64,000 bases of DNA from Arthrobacter antibioticus (GTDB lineage Bacteria; Actinomycetota; Actinomycetes; Actinomycetales; Micrococcaceae): NCBI RefSeq assembly GCF_030063205.1, contig NZ_JASISQ010000002.1, positions 62,001 through 126,000 on the forward strand. The letters run 5' to 3'. Below, piece after piece: positions 1 to 9,110 of this stretch (the stretch's first letter is position 1; each line of letters opens with the position of its first letter). The position numbers and the translations under genes were made by a program. The notes beneath the pieces are model-generated. The model was not told the origin of the DNA. It saw only the letters and a program-made list of their open reading frames with translations, and ran no database searches.

Positions 1-2
1 AT

Positions 3-1448
3 GAGAGCACTGTGCGAGATCTCCTACTGTCCGTGGCAGCGAGCAATATCGCCGCAGCCGGTAAAGCCGTAGATGACGCAGAGCTGGCCATGGTGGAGCG
101 CGATGACGAACCCAGCCAAATGGCGTATGCCCAAGCTATCGCTGACTGGGGTGATGCTGGTGGCTACGAAATGGAGACCACCTGGGATGAAGTCACTATG
201 GCGGCAATGGGCATGGATTTCTACACTGCACAGTTCCGTAAAGCTTCCTCACTCAGTGGCGGCGAGCAAAAGCGTCTTGTTCTAGAGGCTTTATTTGCCG
301 GACCTGACGAAGTATTGCTCCTTGATGAGCCTGATAACTACCTCGACGTACCGGGGAAACGCTGGCTTGAGACAAAAATGGGCTCATCGGAGAAGTCAGT
401 TCTGTTCGTCAGTCACGATCGCGAACTTTTGGCCAATGCCGCAGACCGTATTGTCACCCTTGAACCCGGCATCAACGGGGCTTCCAGTTGGACGCACGGA
501 GGCGGCTTCGAGTCCTACATCAAGGCACGCGAGGATCGCAATGCCCGCTTTGAAGAATTGCGCAAACGCTGGGACGAAGAGCACGTCAAACTCAAAGAAC
601 TTGTCAACATGTACAAGAATAAGGCTGCGTTCCGCTCTGACATGGCAAACCGGTACCAAGCTGCTCAGTCGCGCCTTGCACAGTTTCTGGAGCAGGGGCC
701 GCCGGAAGCGTTGCCCATTGAACAAAACGTAAAAATACGTCTCAAGGGTGGCCGGACAGCTAAGCGAGCTGTTATTGCCACCAAGTTGGAGCTGACCGGG
801 CTCATGAAACCTTTCAGTACCGAAGTGTGGTTTGGCGACCGTGTCGGCGTTCTGGGCTCTAATGGATCGGGAAAATCTCACTTTCTGCGTCTTCTAGCCG
901 CCGGTGGCTCAGACCCGGACAAGGAACATGAGCCAGTGTCCGACGTCGAAATCGCCCATGTGCCCCACGAAGGATCTGTGAAACTTGGCGCCCGTATCCG
1001 CCCGGGTTTCTTTGCTCAGACGCACGCGCGGCCTGACCTTCTCACCCGGACTTTGCTTGATATTTTGCACCGCGGCGATGAGCATCGTTCCGGTTTGGGC
1101 CGCGAAGCTGCTGCCGGGGCATTGGACCGTTATGGTCTGGCGGCAAGCTCGGAGCAGAAATATGATTCGCTATCGGGGGGACAGCAGGCCCGGTTTCAAA
1201 TTCTGCTGTTGGAGCTCTCCGGTGCAACATTGTTGCTACTGGATGAACCAACCGACAACTTGGACCTACACTCGGCCGAGGCTTTGGAGAAGGCCATAGA
1301 CTCTTTTGAAGGGACCGTTCTCGCTGTCACGCACGACCGCTGGTTTGCTCGCTCCTTTGACAGGTTCCTTGTTTTTGGTTCCGACGGGAAAGTCTATGAA
1401 TCCGATGAACCCGTTTGGGATGAGAAGCGGGTCGATCGAGCCCGCTAG
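3..1448 (+). CDS. ABC-F family ATP-binding protein, 5' end outside window
   Basis: Soluble twin-cassette ATPase of the ABC-F type, a family acting on the ribosome (translation factors or antibiotic protection) and not in membrane transport. The frame is open to the left edge, so the first Walker A is missing. Visible, counted from the GTG at 12, are the first signature LSGGEQKR (81-88) with Walker B VLLLDEPDNYLD, a charged linker (about 170-250), the second Walker A GSNGSGKS (282-289), signature LSGGQQAR (387-394) and Walker B LLLLDEPTDNLDL, then the H-loop AVTHDR. The paired cassettes with a charged linker and no membrane domain define the family. The exact subfamily cannot be judged from the partial sequence. 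A weak GC hairpin lies just after the stop, without a T-run. Confidence 0.93.
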   Translation, partial: ESTVRDLLLSVAASNIAAAGKAVDDAELAMVERDDEPSQMAYAQAIADWGDAGGYEMETTWDEVTMAAMGMDFYTAQFRKASSLSGGEQKRLVLEALFAGPDEVLLLDEPDNYLDVPGKRWLETKMGSSEKSVLFVSHDRELLANAADRIVTLEPGINGASSWTHGGGFESYIKAREDRNARFEELRKRWDEEHVKLKELVNMYKNKAAFRSDMANRYQAAQSRLAQFLEQGPPEALPIEQNVKIRLKGGRTAKRAVIATKLELTGLMKPFSTEVWFGDRVGVLGSNGSGKSHFLRLLAAGGSDPDKEHEPVSDVEIAHVPHEGSVKLGARIRPGFFAQTHARPDLLTRTLLDILHRGDEHRSGLGREAAAGALDRYGLAASSEQKYDSLSGGQQARFQILLLELSGATLLLLDEPTDNLDLHSAEALEKAIDSFEGTVLAVTHDRWFARSFDRFLVFGSDGKVYESDEPVWDEKRVDRAR

Positions 1449-1549
1449 ACCCTGACCCACCCCCGATCACTGCGACCGGGGAAAAATCCATGGCGTTAGA
1501 GTTGGTTCAAAACGCCTTATAAAACACTTGTGTAAAGAGTAAATCCATC

Positions 1550-2752
1550 ATGAATCAGCGTGCGGTCCGTGCCGCGGCCATTGCCACCTTCTCAATCTTT
1601 GCCATTAACGGTTTTGTGTTCGCCAGCTGGGCCGCAAGAATCCCTGCCGTGACAAGGGTTTTGGAATTATCCGCAGGAGACATGGGCCTGCTGCTGCTAA
1701 CAATTGCTGCCGGATCCGTCATTGCACTGCCGTTGGCAGGAACAGTCGTAGGCCGGTTAGGTACGGCAAATACCATCCGCGTTGGTGGGTTCACAGCTGC
1801 TTTTGGTGGTCTGATCGTTGCTGTTGCGCTAGCTCAGCACTCCGTTGGGTTCACGGCTGCCGGACTGTTCTTTTTTGGTATAGGTATTGGCTTGTGGGAC
1901 GTAGCCCAGAACATTGAAGGTGCGGATGTTGAACGGCTGTTGCGTCGCACAGTCATGCCCCAGTTTCATGCAGGATTTAGCGGCGGGGCGCTTGTGGGTG
2001 CTCTTGTAGGTGCGGGCTTGTCAGCGCTGAACGTCAGCATGTCCTTGCACCTGCTGGTCATTGTTGTGGGTGTCTGTGTTGCCATGGTTTTTGTGCCGAA
2101 ATCCTTCCTTCCGGAGACGCATACCAGCGGCAGTAAACGTACGCAAGCCACCACTGCTCTGAAGGGCCGCAGTGCTTGGCGCGAAAAACGTACGCTGCTG
2201 GTAGGTCTTGTAGTGCTCGGCGCAGCGCTGACAGAAGGGGCTGCCAATGACTGGATAGCGAAGGCAAGCGTGGATGGCCTCGGCACCACTGAAGCCGGTG
2301 GAGCCATCATGCTTGCCGTATTCGTGGCTTCCATGACTTTGTTCAGGTTCTTTGGCGGAAAGTTTGTTGACAAGTTTGGCCGGGTGAGTGTTTTGTACGG
2401 CAGTCTGGGCTCGGCACTGGCCGGACTCGTTTTGTTCGTTGTTGCTCCGAATATGCTGCTGGCCGGCGCCGGCGCTGTCCTCTGGGGTGCCGGAGCTGCC
2501 ATGGGCTTCCCCATGGGCATGTCAGCGGCTGCTGATGATCCGGCCCGCGCGGCCGCTCGCGTCTCCGTTGTGTCAACCATCGGATATGTGGCATTCCTTG
2601 CCGGGCCGCCCTTGCTTGGCTTCCTGGGCGACCACGTCACCATCCGCTGGGCACTGCTGGCGATTGCCGTTGCCATTGTGGCCTCTATCCTGACCGCCCC
2701 GGCCGCCAAGCCGCTGCCCGCTAGCGAGCATCAGGGTGCGTTGCCTTCCTAG
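1550..2752 (+). CDS. MFS transporter
   Basis: Integral membrane carrier of the major facilitator superfamily, about 400 residues with roughly 12 hydrophobic segments. The N-terminal stretch ending SWAARIPAV resembles the YbjJ-type MFS group, which is often annotated as drug or sugar efflux. A glycine-rich GRLGTANTIRVGG loop lies between helices 2 and 3, and a Lys/Arg-rich central loop near residues 190-215 (SGSKRTQ...WREKR) separates the two halves. The ATG at 1550 has only a weak AAAGAG upstream. The gene stands alone between the ABC-F gene and an ABC exporter. The substrate cannot be inferred. Confidence 0.85.
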   Translation: MNQRAVRAAAIATFSIFAINGFVFASWAARIPAVTRVLELSAGDMGLLLLTIAAGSVIALPLAGTVVGRLGTANTIRVGGFTAAFGGLIVAVALAQHSVGFTAAGLFFFGIGIGLWDVAQNIEGADVERLLRRTVMPQFHAGFSGGALVGALVGAGLSALNVSMSLHLLVIVVGVCVAMVFVPKSFLPETHTSGSKRTQATTALKGRSAWREKRTLLVGLVVLGAALTEGAANDWIAKASVDGLGTTEAGGAIMLAVFVASMTLFRFFGGKFVDKFGRVSVLYGSLGSALAGLVLFVVAPNMLLAGAGAVLWGAGAAMGFPMGMSAAADDPARAAARVSVVSTIGYVAFLAGPPLLGFLGDHVTIRWALLAIAVAIVASILTAPAAKPLPASEHQGALPS

Positions 2753-2790
2753 CCGGAAGTTCCCAGCGTTGCCTTCCTAGCGTGAAGTTC
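2738..2790 (+). repeat. Two-copy 28-bp direct repeat duplicating the 3' end of the MFS gene
   Basis: The bases GCGTTGCCTTCCTAGC, which hold the last codons and stop of the MFS gene, recur 28 bp downstream (first copy from 2738, second from 2766). GAAGTTC follows each copy, and two bases differ between them. It looks like a local duplication of the gene end that left the reading frame untouched. Confidence 0.7.
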
Positions 2791-2829
2791 TTCGCCGGAT
2801 GCGCGACGCCGGTAGCTCGCCTGGGGAAT

Positions 2830-2918
2830 GCTCGCTCAGTTGCGGTGAGCGAACGTTTGCCTATAATCGACGTTTACTGAAGGAGCGTTGGATTAAACCC
2901 GACGTTAAGTGAGCGAGC
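2830..2918. repeat. Clustered GCTCGCTCA half-sites in the 360-bp gap before the ABC exporter
   Basis: The gap 2753-3113 holds no credible gene. It contains GCTCGCTCA (2830-2838) facing TGAGCGAAC (2846-2854) as an imperfect palindrome, and a further TGAGCGAGC (2910-2918), with ACGTT motifs beside them. This may be a dispersed intergenic element or a set of operator half-sites for the downstream exporter genes. The sequence alone does not decide between these. Confidence 0.5.
2840..2867 (+). promoter_or_regulatory. Candidate housekeeping sigma promoter
   Basis: TTGCGG, a 16-base spacer and TATAAT form a good vegetative promoter match. It points to the ABC exporter, leaving a leader of about 240 bases. 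The -35 box and spacer overlap the GCTCGCTCA/TGAGCGAAC palindrome, so a regulator bound there could block it. Confidence 0.45.
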
Positions 2919-3113
2919 GTCGGGGAGGCGGGGCGTCAAACATTGGCGTGTGCCCCTAACGCAACCACCGCCATCATCCATTGTGACTACCCTGAACGCA
3001 CCCTGAATCATCCCTGAGGTAGAAGAAATTGACTGATTGAATGCGTACGGTGGTTATAGATTCGTAAACCGGGCCACAACGCCCCCAGTAAAACCATCCG
3101 AAGGGGTGTCCAC

Positions 3114-4091
3114 ATGATTGAGGCAGTCAACCTGGCTAAGCAGTACGGAGCCAAGACCGCCGTTGGCGGTGTCACGTTCACCGTGAAACCGGGAATGGTC
3201 ACGGGCTTCCTGGGCCCCAACGGTGCTGGTAAGTCAACCACTATGCGTATGGTTGTTGGGCTGGATAAGCCCAGTGCCGGAACCGTGACTGTCAATGGCA
3301 AGCCATACGTTGCGCACCGCGATCCGATGCACCAAGTGGGTGCCCTGCTGGATGCTAAGGCGGTGCACACCTCCCGCAGCGCCTATAACCACCTGCTGGC
3401 CATGGCGGCAACACACAACATTCCCACCAAGCGTGTCAATGAGGTTATTGACATGACCGGCCTGACCTCGGTCGCCAAAAAGAAAGCAGGCGGATTCTCC
3501 CTAGGTATGGGACAGCGGCTGGGTATAGCCTCCGCATTGCTGGGCGATCCGCAGACGCTGATCCTTGACGAACCGGTCAATGGTCTGGACCCCGAAGGTG
3601 TGCTGTGGGTGCGCAATTTAGCCAAACATCTGGCTGGACAAGGCAAAACGGTATTCCTGTCCTCACATTTGATGAGCGAAATGGCGCAAACAGCTGATCA
3701 CCTCATCGTGATTGGCCGGGGACGGATCATTGCTGATGCACCCATTGCCGATATTTTGTCCGGCACTCAGCAGGCTAAAGTGCTGGTCCGCACCTCGGAG
3801 GTCACCCGATTGAGCCAACTGTTAACAAGCAACGGTGTACAAGTCGAGTGCAATGAGAATGAGACCCTGGAAATTTCGGGGCTGGACTCCCGCCAGATTG
3901 CAACCATTGCCATGGATAACCGGGTGCTGGTGTATGAACTAACCACCATGACTTCCTCCCTGGAGGAAGCATACTTTGACCTCACCAAGGACTCGGTGGA
4001 GTACCACTCACAAGAACTTACTGATAATTCGCTTGGCAACGGCTCCGGCTCTGCCACTGAGCCGGTTCCGGCCGCTGTGAAGGGACTCTAA
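3114..4091 (+). CDS. ABC transporter ATP-binding protein
   Basis: Cytoplasmic ATPase of a two-gene ABC exporter, of the type seen in bacitracin/lantibiotic and DrrA-like systems. It has Walker A GPNGAGKST (34-42), a variant signature FSLGMGQRLGIA, Walker B LILDEPVNGLDPEG and H-loop SSHLMSE, followed by a C-terminal extension of about 100 residues as in DrrA-like proteins. The permease gene follows after 2 bases, and a histidine kinase and response regulator come next, so the exporter is probably controlled by that pair. The ATG at 3114 follows GAAGGGGTGTCCAC. Confidence 0.92.
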   Translation: MIEAVNLAKQYGAKTAVGGVTFTVKPGMVTGFLGPNGAGKSTTMRMVVGLDKPSAGTVTVNGKPYVAHRDPMHQVGALLDAKAVHTSRSAYNHLLAMAATHNIPTKRVNEVIDMTGLTSVAKKKAGGFSLGMGQRLGIASALLGDPQTLILDEPVNGLDPEGVLWVRNLAKHLAGQGKTVFLSSHLMSEMAQTADHLIVIGRGRIIADAPIADILSGTQQAKVLVRTSEVTRLSQLLTSNGVQVECNENETLEISGLDSRQIATIAMDNRVLVYELTTMTSSLEEAYFDLTKDSVEYHSQELTDNSLGNGSGSATEPVPAAVKGL

Positions 4092-4093
4092 AA

Positions 4094-4984
4094 ATGAGCA
4101 CAACAACAATTACCGCACCCCACCGCTCAGTGGGCGGCTCATTGACCTTTGTCGGTGTACTGCGCAGCGAATGGATAAAGTTCCGTTCGCTATTGTCGAC
4201 CCGACTGCTGCTTCTCTTCACCTTTGTTGCAGTGGTTGGAGTAGGTACATTGGTAGCTTGGCTCCAGGCATGGACCTTGGAAGGGGTCATGAAGAGCGGG
4301 ATGGGCATGGGCATACCGGGCGCTCCCACGGAACCCATGACCTTGGAACAGGCACAGCAGGCGATTGGTTTTACCGGTGCCGCGATACCAAATGGAGGGT
4401 TGCAAATTGGTGTCCTGATTCTTGGTTCCCTCTCCGTGCTGTTGATGTCCTCGGAGTTTGGCACAGGTATGATCCGCTCCACCGTCACGGCAGTGCCGAA
4501 ACGGCTGCCGGCGTTCTTTGCCAAGGCCATGGTCTTGATTGTGATCTCCTACGTCTTGACTCTGTTGGCTGCGCTTGTAACTACATTGGTGGCCATGCCC
4601 ATCTTTGGTGCCTACGGCGTTGAACTGTCCTTTGGCACAGAAGGCGTCATCTATGCAATTCTCATGGGTGGGCTCTACGTAGCCGGCGTAGCCCTGATGG
4701 GTCTGTCTTTGGGCACCCTGCTTCGGAGCTCGGCAGGAGGCATCATTGTTTTGGTTGTCCTGATCTTCCTTTTGGAGATTGGGACAAGCTTGCTGGGACT
4801 GGTACCTGGTGAGTTCTTCAAATACGTCAACCAGTACGTGCCCAGCGTTGCTGGCGGACGGATGTTGGAGATCACTGACAAGGAAGCTTTCATCACGCCG
4901 CTATCTGGTGGCCTGATTTTCCTAGCCTGGATTGCCTTGCTGATGGTGCCGGCCATCATTTCCTTCAAGACTCGTGACGTCTAA
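4094..4984 (+). CDS. ABC transporter permease
   Basis: Membrane subunit partnering the upstream ATPase. The 296 residues have about six hydrophobic segments: one after RSEWIKFRSLLSTR, a pair around 115-180, and three in the C-terminal half. The N-terminal SEWIKFRSL motif is typical of ABC-2 type permeases. It starts 2 bases after the ATPase stop, which implies translational coupling. The exported substrate is unknown. Peptide antibiotics or lipids are usual for the family. Confidence 0.9.
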   Translation: MSTTTITAPHRSVGGSLTFVGVLRSEWIKFRSLLSTRLLLLFTFVAVVGVGTLVAWLQAWTLEGVMKSGMGMGIPGAPTEPMTLEQAQQAIGFTGAAIPNGGLQIGVLILGSLSVLLMSSEFGTGMIRSTVTAVPKRLPAFFAKAMVLIVISYVLTLLAALVTTLVAMPIFGAYGVELSFGTEGVIYAILMGGLYVAGVALMGLSLGTLLRSSAGGIIVLVVLIFLLEIGTSLLGLVPGEFFKYVNQYVPSVAGGRMLEITDKEAFITPLSGGLIFLAWIALLMVPAIISFKTRDV

Positions 4985-5035
4985 GATCTGCTGAAGGTTT
5001 CCACTGACTACCGTTGGGGACCTAAGCTCACACTT

Positions 5036-6319
5036 ATGCGCACATATGACCAGGCGGGGGACGCGGAACGAACGGCCGTGACCCCCGCCGATTCACCTTC
5101 CGCTGAGCGGCGGGCCGCAGAATTTACGGACCGCCGCCGTGGCGTCATTAGAAGTTACTTTCACGCCCACCCTCGCATCATGGATGTGGTGGTGGTTTTG
5201 TGTTATTTGGCCGCTGGTTCCGGGGTGGTCCGAAGTGGTGATTACGAAACAAATTTAGTCGCGCACTTTAGCATCGTGCTGGCCTGTGCCGCCGTGTTGA
5301 TGTTCCGGCGGGACAAGCCCCTAACAGTATTGGCGATCCTGCTAGTTTTTGAGATTATCAATATCGCGGTGATACCAAATGCCAGCAATATTGGTGTGAG
5401 CCTCTGGTTCGCCCTTTATGCTCTTGCCGTGAAGTACCGGCCATTGTTGAGTTTCTCTGCGGCAGTGGGTGTGGCTATTCCCCTGAGTTTGTACACACTT
5501 TTCATCTATCAATTTCCCAGCGAATATCTTGTTGTTGATGGCCCCACCGCAAGTCAGACCACTATTATCTCAACCATTATGATGTTGCTGGCCAACATCA
5601 TCGCCACCGGGATTGGCTCCACGGTACGTAGCGGGCGCCAACATGACGCTGAACTGCGCCAATGGGCCATCCGCAACGCCCAGCTTGCTTCAGTGGCTGA
5701 ACGCAACCGAATCGCACGGGAAATGCACGACGTTGTGGCTCATTCGCTCACCGTCATGGTGGCCCTGTCCGATGGGGCCGCCGTGGTAGTCAAGCGCGAT
5801 CCAACAAAGGCGGGCGAAGTGCTGGGGCAGTTGTCTCAGACCGGCCGCACGGCACTGGCAGATATGCGCCGCGTGTTGGGAGTCTTACGTGAAGATGCTG
5901 GTGAAAGCCGCTCGCCACAGCCGCTCCACACTGACATGGGTGCCCTGATTGAGGGATTCCGGCAGGCCGGTCTGCCCATCACCTTCATCCAAACAGGCCC
6001 ACCCGTGCCAGAAGACCCCGCGCTTGCATTGACCGTCTACCGAATCGTCCAGGAATCACTAACGAACGTGCTGCGTTACGGGACGGCTGTCTCACGGGTG
6101 CGGGTCTGCATTGAAAATAAGCTAATCCATGGGCAATTGTTGGTTCAGGTCTCCGATGACGGACGCGGCACTGTAGATACCTCGATTGGTACGGGCCGTG
6201 GCATTGTAGGAATGCGGGAACGTGCAGGAATTTTTGCCGGAACTGTCGACGCCGGACCGGCCCCGCACGGCGGCTGGAGTGTTAACGCCGTGCTGCATCC
6301 CGCAGAGGGTTCGGAATGA
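5036..6319 (+). CDS. Sensor histidine kinase (HisKA_3 type)
   Basis: Membrane-bound sensor kinase of the NarX/DesK-like class. After a charged 40-residue N-terminus it has about five hydrophobic segments (50-200). The phosphoacceptor is His231 in the motif REMHDVVAHSL, followed by the dimerisation helices and an HATPase_c domain with N box VQESLTNVLRYG, DDGRGT and GRGIVGMRER. It overlaps its response regulator region, and the kinase stop lies within the regulator's ribosome-binding site. Its place just after an ABC exporter suggests it senses an envelope-active compound or stress and controls that exporter. Confidence 0.92.
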   Translation: MRTYDQAGDAERTAVTPADSPSAERRAAEFTDRRRGVIRSYFHAHPRIMDVVVVLCYLAAGSGVVRSGDYETNLVAHFSIVLACAAVLMFRRDKPLTVLAILLVFEIINIAVIPNASNIGVSLWFALYALAVKYRPLLSFSAAVGVAIPLSLYTLFIYQFPSEYLVVDGPTASQTTIISTIMMLLANIIATGIGSTVRSGRQHDAELRQWAIRNAQLASVAERNRIAREMHDVVAHSLTVMVALSDGAAVVVKRDPTKAGEVLGQLSQTGRTALADMRRVLGVLREDAGESRSPQPLHTDMGALIEGFRQAGLPITFIQTGPPVPEDPALALTVYRIVQESLTNVLRYGTAVSRVRVCIENKLIHGQLLVQVSDDGRGTVDTSIGTGRGIVGMRERAGIFAGTVDAGPAPHGGWSVNAVLHPAEGSE

Positions 6320-6330
6320 AGGAGCAAGCA

Positions 6331-7044
6331 ATGAATGAGACAGCGGTTGACGGCAGCGCCGAGCGGGCAGAAGTCATCAAGGTCCTGTTGGTGGATGACC
6401 AGCCGCTGCTGCGTATGGGATTTCGGCTGATCCTGGAGGGCGAAGACGATCTCCAAGTAGTGGGTGAAGCCTCCAATGGGCTAGAGGCACTGGCCGCAGT
6501 GAGCAAGCTGGCGCCAGACGTTGTGCTGATGGATGTTCGCATGCCACTCATGGATGGTATCGAAGCCACGGAAAAGATCAGCGCATCGCCTTCACAAGCA
6601 CGGATCATCATCCTGACCACCTTCGATCTGGATGAATATGCCTTTGCTGGTTTACAGGCCGGTGCTAGTGCATTCCTGCTCAAGGACGTGGCGCCGGCGG
6701 AATTGGTACAAGCTGTTCGATTAGTAGCCAGCGGAGATGCAGTGGTGGCACCACGGGTGACTCAGCGGCTTTTAGAGAATTTTGTGCGTGGCAGCCGGGC
6801 CCGCGCGGCAACACATCCTGACCCGCTTCTTGAAGAACTCACCCCGCGAGAACTTGATGTGGCGCAGTGCATTGCCCAAGGGCTTTCCAATGCCGAGATT
6901 GCCCACAAACTTTTCCTTTCCGAAGCCACGGTTAAGACACACGTGCGGAGAATTCTCACCAAACTTCATTTGCGGGACAGGGTTCAGGTAGTGGTTTACG
7001 CCTACGAAACCGGCATGGTCATCCCCAGTAATTCAGATTACTAA
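6331..7044 (+). CDS. NarL/LuxR-family response regulator
   Basis: DNA-binding response regulator paired with the kinase. The receiver domain (18-135) carries the acidic pair in VDDQ, phosphorylatable Asp68 in LMDVRMP, the switch residues in ILTTFD and the Lys in LLKD. The C-terminal helix-turn-helix is LuxR type (LTPRELDVAQ...SEATVKTHVRRIL). I chose the ATG at 6331 over the ATG at 6316 because GAAGGAG at 6318-6324 is a well-spaced ribosome-binding site for 6331. The earlier ATG overlaps that site. The likely targets are the adjacent ABC genes. Confidence 0.93.
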   Translation: MNETAVDGSAERAEVIKVLLVDDQPLLRMGFRLILEGEDDLQVVGEASNGLEALAAVSKLAPDVVLMDVRMPLMDGIEATEKISASPSQARIIILTTFDLDEYAFAGLQAGASAFLLKDVAPAELVQAVRLVASGDAVVAPRVTQRLLENFVRGSRARAATHPDPLLEELTPRELDVAQCIAQGLSNAEIAHKLFLSEATVKTHVRRILTKLHLRDRVQVVVYAYETGMVIPSNSDY

Positions 7045-7105
7045 CGCTGCTAAGGCTCGATGGGAGGGTGCCACGCCCACTGAGTGTTCATGATTGAATC
7101 AAGGT

Positions 7106-8401
7106 ATGACTTCCGTTACACACATCCTGGACCTGCGAGACTTCATCGAAGCGTCGCCATCGAGTTTTCATGCAGCCTGCGAGGCAGGGCGGCGGCTAAA
7201 AGCTGCCGGGTTCAGTCAATTAGAAGAAGACGCGGCATGGCCCGTGCATGGTAAGTGTTTTGTCATCCGGGACGGGGCAATTATTGCGTGGATAGTACCT
7301 GAAACGGCGAACCAGACCACGGGCTTTAACATTTTGGGCTCCCACACGGATTCACCATCTTTCAAGCTCAAACCGAAACCCACCACTGGCCGTTTCGGTT
7401 GGCTCCAGGCAGGTGTGGAGGTTTACGGTGGTCCGCTGATCAATTCATGGCTGGATCGCGAACTGCAATTCGCGGGACGTCTAGTTGACTTAGCTGGCAA
7501 GGAAACACTTGTCGCCACGGGGCCGCTCCTGCGCTTCCCGCAACTGGCCATCCATCTTGACCGTGGTGTCAATGATGGGTTGAAGCTGGAAAAGCAACAG
7601 CATATGAACCCTGTTTGGGGCCAAGGTGACCCTGGGCAAGAAGATCTGCTCAAGCTCCTGGCAGACCGTGCCGGCGTGGACGTTAAGAGCATTGGCGGCT
7701 ACGACATTGTGGTGGCGGATACCCAACCTGGTCAGATGTTTGGGGCCAACAATGAATTTTTCGCCGCCGGCCGCATGGACAATCTCACATCAGTGCACAC
7801 TAGCCTGCTGGCGCTCATCGCTGTGGCAGAAGCCGGTGAATCAGCAAAAGACGGTGGCAAGCCAATGATTCCGGTCCTTGCAGCCTTCGACCACGAGGAA
7901 ATTGGTTCAGGCTCCCGCTCAGGCGCCTGCGGGCCTATTCTGGAAGATGTCTTGACCCGGGTCTCGGATGGACTGGGCGCAACTGAAAGTGAACGACGTC
8001 GAGCCTTCGCCAACTCGTTGTGCATCTCAGCGGACGCCGGACATGCCGTCCACCCGAACTACTCGGAGCGGCACGACCCGGTGAACCTTCCAGTGCTCAA
8101 CGGGGGTCCGTTGCTAAAGATCAACGCTAATCAGCGCTACGCCACCGACGGTGTGGGCGCGGCGCTGTGGGCAAAGCTCTGCGCCATTGCGGGTGCTCCG
8201 TATCAAGAGTTTGTTTCGAACAACAATGTCCCGTGTGGGTCCACGATTGGTCCATTGACAGCCACGCGTTTGGGGATCCGAACATTGGATGTAGGAACGC
8301 CGCTGCTTTCAATGCACTCTGCCCGGGAGCTGTGCGGCACGGCTGATCCTTACTACTTGGCGCAGATTACCCAGGCGTTCTTTGGCGGGGCACTTTCCTA
8401 G
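7106..8401 (+). CDS. M18 family aminopeptidase
   Basis: Cytosolic dinuclear zinc aminopeptidase related to PepC/ApeB and aspartyl aminopeptidase. It removes N-terminal residues from peptides. Metal and catalytic motifs are GSHTDSPSF, FDHEEIGSGSRSGA, HAVHPNYSERHDP and the C-terminal SMHSARELCGTADP, in the order typical of M18. The length of about 431 residues is normal. The ATG at 7106 is preferred to the upstream TTG at 7094 because the family starts close to the ILDLRDFIEASPSSFHA motif. It is a single gene, convergent with the next. Confidence 0.93.
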   Translation: MTSVTHILDLRDFIEASPSSFHAACEAGRRLKAAGFSQLEEDAAWPVHGKCFVIRDGAIIAWIVPETANQTTGFNILGSHTDSPSFKLKPKPTTGRFGWLQAGVEVYGGPLINSWLDRELQFAGRLVDLAGKETLVATGPLLRFPQLAIHLDRGVNDGLKLEKQQHMNPVWGQGDPGQEDLLKLLADRAGVDVKSIGGYDIVVADTQPGQMFGANNEFFAAGRMDNLTSVHTSLLALIAVAEAGESAKDGGKPMIPVLAAFDHEEIGSGSRSGACGPILEDVLTRVSDGLGATESERRRAFANSLCISADAGHAVHPNYSERHDPVNLPVLNGGPLLKINANQRYATDGVGAALWAKLCAIAGAPYQEFVSNNNVPCGSTIGPLTATRLGIRTLDVGTPLLSMHSARELCGTADPYYLAQITQAFFGGALS

Positions 8402-8436
8402 CAGTGTGGCAGCTGCCCTAAGTCAGCCGGCCAAAA

Positions 8437-9099
8437 CTAGGCGACGAGGCTAACCACCAAGTTAATGGTTGTGGCCAGAATCCCGGTACCAAAAACAAAG
8501 GCAAGCAGGCTGTGACGCAACACCGCTGAGCGCATGGTGCGTGTGGTGATGTTGGTATCCGAGACTTGGTAGGTCATGCCCACGCTAAAGGCCATGTAAG
8601 CAATATCCGTATACTGTGGCGGCGCGTCCTGGTTGAACTGAATTCCACCGGGCTCCCCGCCATAGTAAATTTCGGTGTAGCGCAGTGTAAACAGCGTGTG
8701 GACCATGAGCCAGGACATGGCTGTGGTGCTCAGCGCCAGTAGGGCAAGCAGGAATTTTCCCGTTCCTGCTACGTCTTTGCTGCCCACCATCACCAGTACC
8801 ACTGCAGCCAGTGAGCCCAATGCGGCCAGCAAAATCAGCAGATCCGAGATTTGCCGGCCAGGGTCTTCCGCCACAGCGTGAGTAGCGGTGCGTTCGGCAT
8901 CCATGGGAATGATGGTGAACCACACCGAAGCGTTGTAAATCAGTGCCGCAACGGCCCAGCCAACCGCTGGAGCATAAAACCAGGCGCCAAGAACGCCCGC
9001 CAGCGTGGCCGCTAATGCCCCGCATACGAGCATGCCCAAAATGCGCAGTCGTCTGTGTCTTGCCCGAGCCGAAGGTGCATGCAACATGTACGTGATCAT
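8437..9099 (-). CDS. DUF1345 family membrane protein
   Basis: Membrane protein of about 220 residues with five or six hydrophobic segments, of unknown biochemical role. The C-terminal part, SVGMTYQVSDTNITTRTMR followed by a hydrophobic hairpin, is the recognisable DUF1345 block. Longer upstream starts would run into the preceding gene. The ATG at 9099 has a GTGAGG site about 8 bases upstream and is 11 bases past the stop of the nuclease/helicase gene, so the two are probably co-transcribed. Confidence 0.8.
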   Translation of the reverse strand: MITYMLHAPSARARHRRLRILGMLVCGALAATLAGVLGAWFYAPAVGWAVAALIYNASVWFTIIPMDAERTATHAVAEDPGRQISDLLILLAALGSLAAVVLVMVGSKDVAGTGKFLLALLALSTTAMSWLMVHTLFTLRYTEIYYGGEPGGIQFNQDAPPQYTDIAYMAFSVGMTYQVSDTNITTRTMRSAVLRHSLLAFVFGTGILATTINLVVSLVA

Positions 9100-9110
9100 G
9101 CCACAAAGCC

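Noticed and set aside
1449-1549. Terminator after the ABC-F gene
   Set aside because: A short GC hairpin with one mismatch is followed by A rather than T bases, too weak to annotate.
1966-2709. Long antisense frame opposite the first MFS gene
   Set aside because: It lies wholly opposite a clear transporter gene and reads as Ala/Pro/Thr-rich composition typical of a shadow frame. It has no ribosome-binding site or domain.
3029-3060. Second promoter TTGACT...TATAGA before the ABC exporter
   Set aside because: The spacer is 20 bases, which is too long for a confident call.
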